DNA from: Archaeoglobaceae archaeon
GTDB taxonomy: Archaea; Halobacteriota; Archaeoglobi; Archaeoglobales; Archaeoglobaceae
Assembly (NCBI GenBank): GCA_027066965.1
Contig: JAMOMT010000129.1
Coordinates: 1 to 8,880, forward strand
DNA: 8,880 nt
Direction: 5' to 3'
This document shows, piece after piece, positions 7,106 through 8,880 of this stretch. The translations under genes and the position numbers were made by a program. The notes below the pieces were generated by a model. That model was given only the letters and a program-made list of their open reading frames with translations. It did not search any database and was not told the DNA's origin. Every line of letters begins with the position of its first letter. The stretch's first letter is position 1.

Positions 7106-7116
7106 GAATATATACC
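7106..7116 (-). promoter_or_regulatory. Possible internal promoter before dsrD
   Basis: Right after the dsrB stop, the minus strand reads ggtatatattc, a close match to an archaeal TATA box (centre near 7111). A start about 26 bases on falls near 7085, just before the dsrD ribosome site (7083-7078). dsrD could therefore be made apart from dsrAB. Confidence 0.4.
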
Positions 7117-7117
7117 T

Positions 7118-8230
7118 TTACCACCTGAACTGCGTTCCAACCCTGTACGAGGCGTACATGAACGGCGGTACCCTGAAGTCATCTATGAGGTGCCAGGAGA
7201 ACTCAAGTCCAGCCAGGTCAAAGAATCTCTCCCAGCCAATCCTCTCTATGAACTCCACCATCCTCTCGTGCTTCTTGGCGTTGTTCGCCCAGGCCATGAA
7301 GATCTTCTTTATATGCTCAACAAGGGTCGGCCACCTTGGAGGCTCGTTAGGCACCCAGGGCACAACGACCTTGGAGAGTTCTGGTGGGTGCCTTGCATCG
7401 GACACCTTACCAGCACACAGTATTGCAGCTCCGTCGTTCTCCGGATCAAAGAGAGGCATACCCGGACACATAGTGTAACAGTTACCACAGTACATACACT
7501 TCTCTCCATCAACCTCGACAGTCTTCTCCTTGGCCTTTATCCTTATGGCGGCAGTCGGGCAGGCAGCAGCTGTCGATGGCAGCTCACACATCCTTCTGAC
7601 GGCGTCGTCGTCAACGAGCGGCGGGGTTCTGTGGATACCGACTATGGAGATGTCCGAGGCGTGGACAGCTCCACACATGTTCGCGCAGCAGGCGAGGGAG
7701 ATCCTGCAGAGACCGGGCAGTTTCATGTCAACGAAGTACTCGTAGAGTTCGTCCATAATAGCCTTGACGATACCGGAAGCATCGATAGCTGGGGTGTGGC
7801 AGTGGATCCATCCCTGGGTGTGAATGATGTTCGTGAGCCCGTACTTACCCCTCGGAGTGTCCCAAGTACCTCCGCACGGAAAGCCAGTCTTCTCCTGAAC
7901 CTCCTTTATGAGGTCATCGATCTTGCTCTCGTCGGTGAGTATAAACTCGACGTTGTGCCTGCTCGTCCACCTGAGGTAGCCATCACAGTACTTGTCCGCG
8001 ATGTCGCAGAGGTCCCTAACAGTGTAAATGCTTACAAGCCTCGGAGTTCCAAATCTGACAACGTAAACGACATCTCCACTCTCAGCCACTCTCTTTATGA
8101 CTCCGGGCCTTATAACCTCGTGGTACGCCCACTTGCCGTAGTTCTTCTTGAGTACGGGGTGCATCAGGTCCTTGAAGTAAGGTGGACCAAAATCAGTCTT
8201 CCACCAGGGGGGCTTCTCCTTCTGCTGCAT
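7118..8230 (-). CDS. dsrB: Dissimilatory sulfite reductase beta subunit DsrB
   Basis: Beta subunit of the DsrAB complex, which reduces sulfite in the last stage of sulfate respiration. The 370 residues show the nitrite/sulfite reductase half-domains: [25 protein letters not shown] (57-81), [10 protein letters not shown] (87-96) and [14 protein letters not shown] (140-153). [13 protein letters not shown] (181-193) carries the CxxxC pair for the sirohaem-linked [4Fe-4S] cluster, probably with Cys144. An inserted ferredoxin domain follows: ACPTAAI (223-229) and [17 protein letters not shown] (245-261). The C-terminal arm ends TQFRW. The ATG at 8230 directly abuts the dsrA stop (TAAATG) with GGAGGAG upstream, so translation is tightly coupled. 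The protein closely resembles the A. fulgidus enzyme as I recall it. No odd residues seen in the cluster motifs. Confidence 0.97.
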   Translation of the reverse strand: MQQKEKPPWWKTDFGPPYFKDLMHPVLKKNYGKWAYHEVIRPGVIKRVAESGDVVYVVRFGTPRLVSIYTVRDLCDIADKYCDGYLRWTSRHNVEFILTDESKIDDLIKEVQEKTGFPCGGTWDTPRGKYGLTNIIHTQGWIHCHTPAIDASGIVKAIMDELYEYFVDMKLPGLCRISLACCANMCGAVHASDISIVGIHRTPPLVDDDAVRRMCELPSTAAACPTAAIRIKAKEKTVEVDGEKCMYCGNCYTMCPGMPLFDPENDGAAILCAGKVSDARHPPELSKVVVPWVPNEPPRWPTLVEHIKKIFMAWANNAKKHERMVEFIERIGWERFFDLAGLEFSWHLIDDFRVPPFMYASYRVGTQFRW

Positions 8231-8880
8231 TTATATCTCCTCCGCCTCGTATTCAAACGATCTCCACTTCATACCCCTCTCCTTAAGCTTCTTAACAACC
8301 TCGGACGGTACAAGCTCCTCCTCCTTGAAGAACATGAACGGGTTCGTTCTCGGGTGCTTGATCATCCTGACATCTGCCTCCTGTCCGATGACATTCAGGA
8401 ACTCTCCAATACCCCTTCTCCAGATGAGCTCTCCGACTCTCTCTCTGAACTTACCTATGTCGTCCCACCACTCCCAGATCTTCTCTGCCATCTCGCAGAG
8501 TCTGTCGAAGAGTTCGTCTGCCGGAATGAACGGCACTGCAACCCACCCGATGATGGCTCCCTCGACGAACGGTGCCTTAGCACCGATGAGGATTGTAGCT
8601 CCTCTCTCCTTACCCGGCTTGAGAGCTTTAGGCATCTTGTTTATACAGTGCATGCACCTCACACAGTTCGAGTTGTCTATCTTAATCTCCTTCTTCTCGG
8701 GGTCGTAGCTTATAGCACCGGTCGGACAGAGCTTTACGACTTCCTCTTCGATATCCATCCACTCTGCGTACTCCTTGACTGCTTCCTGGTCAATCTGAAT
8801 CTCGTCCCTCCAGGTTCCAATGACAGCACAGTCAGCCCTCGCCTTAGCAGCTACACAATCATTCGGACAACCGGAGAACT
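8231..8880 (-). CDS. dsrA: Dissimilatory sulfite reductase alpha subunit DsrA (partial, N-terminal half beyond window end)
   Basis: C-terminal half of the alpha subunit that pairs with DsrB in an A2B2 enzyme and holds the catalytic sirohaem. About 216 codons are present and the frame runs to the window edge; the full A. fulgidus protein is about 418 residues. It begins with [19 protein letters not shown], whose CxxxC pair binds the sirohaem-coupled [4Fe-4S] cluster. The ferredoxin domain follows: KLCPTGAI, then [15 protein letters not shown], with Met in place of the cysteine expected before the last proline, so the cluster ligands are CxxCxxC plus the Cys of LCPTGAI. The C-terminus has [18 protein letters not shown] and ends EYEAEEI. 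A Met within the frame at 8758 is internal, not the start. The gene is first in the dsrABD operon, and its promoter lies outside the window. Confidence 0.95.
   Translation of the reverse strand, partial: FSGCPNDCVAAKARADCAVIGTWRDEIQIDQEAVKEYAEWMDIEEEVVKLCPTGAISYDPEKKEIKIDNSNCVRCMHCINKMPKALKPGKERGATILIGAKAPFVEGAIIGWVAVPFIPADELFDRLCEMAEKIWEWWDDIGKFRERVGELIWRRGIGEFLNVIGQEADVRMIKHPRTNPFMFFKEEELVPSEVVKKLKERGMKWRSFEYEAEEI

Noticed and set aside
7104..7745. Plus-strand open frames opposite dsrB
   Set aside because: Antisense to highly conserved dsrB codons; no independent support.

Overview
The window looks like chromosome of a sulfate- or sulfite-reducing euryarchaeon of the Archaeoglobales, probably Archaeoglobus or a close relative. 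It carries archaeal-type DsrA, DsrB and DsrD, an Alba chromatin protein, a WtpA-type tungstate/molybdate binding protein, archaeal TATA boxes (TTTAAA/TATATA type) and strong GGAGGTGAT-type ribosome binding sites. The species cannot be fixed from the sequence alone.

Layout. (1) 1-868, minus strand: the 5' part of a PutP-like sodium:solute symporter (cut by the window start), preceded by a one-helix small accessory protein. (2) 869-1021: a divergent promoter region with two back-to-back TATA boxes and an inverted repeat at the predicted wtpA transcription start. (3) 1022-3350, plus strand: wtpA (lipoprotein oxyanion receptor), wtpB (permease) and a ModE-like one-domain regulator. The expected ATPase gene wtpC is not there. 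(4) 3375-3650, minus: Alba. (5) 3729-6397, minus, read from high to low coordinates: a CcmC-like haem protein, a 38-residue CcmD-like membrane peptide joined to it by a 4-base overlap, an MgtE-type divalent cation transporter, and a short ThiI-like PP-loop protein with no THUMP domain. (6) 6550-8880, minus, read from high to low coordinates: the C-terminal half of dsrA (cut by the window end), dsrB, dsrD and a 2[4Fe-4S] ferredoxin with its own promoter.

How the genes fit together. DsrAB reduces sulfite, DsrD is its small winged-helix partner, and the ferredoxin is a plausible but unproven electron carrier. CcmC with its CcmD-like partner points to c-type cytochrome maturation. WtpAB with the ModE-like protein points to uptake and sensing of tungstate or molybdate for pterin enzymes. 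Most of this is ordinary, well-conserved archaeal core and energy metabolism, and I see no clearly new system. The points most worth checking are the missing ATPase in the oxyanion importer locus, two candidate operators (the inverted repeat before wtpA and an 11-bp tandem repeat before the regulator), the tiny CcmD-like gene, and a likely internal promoter in front of dsrD. No RNA genes, CRISPR arrays, insertion sequences or attachment sites were seen.
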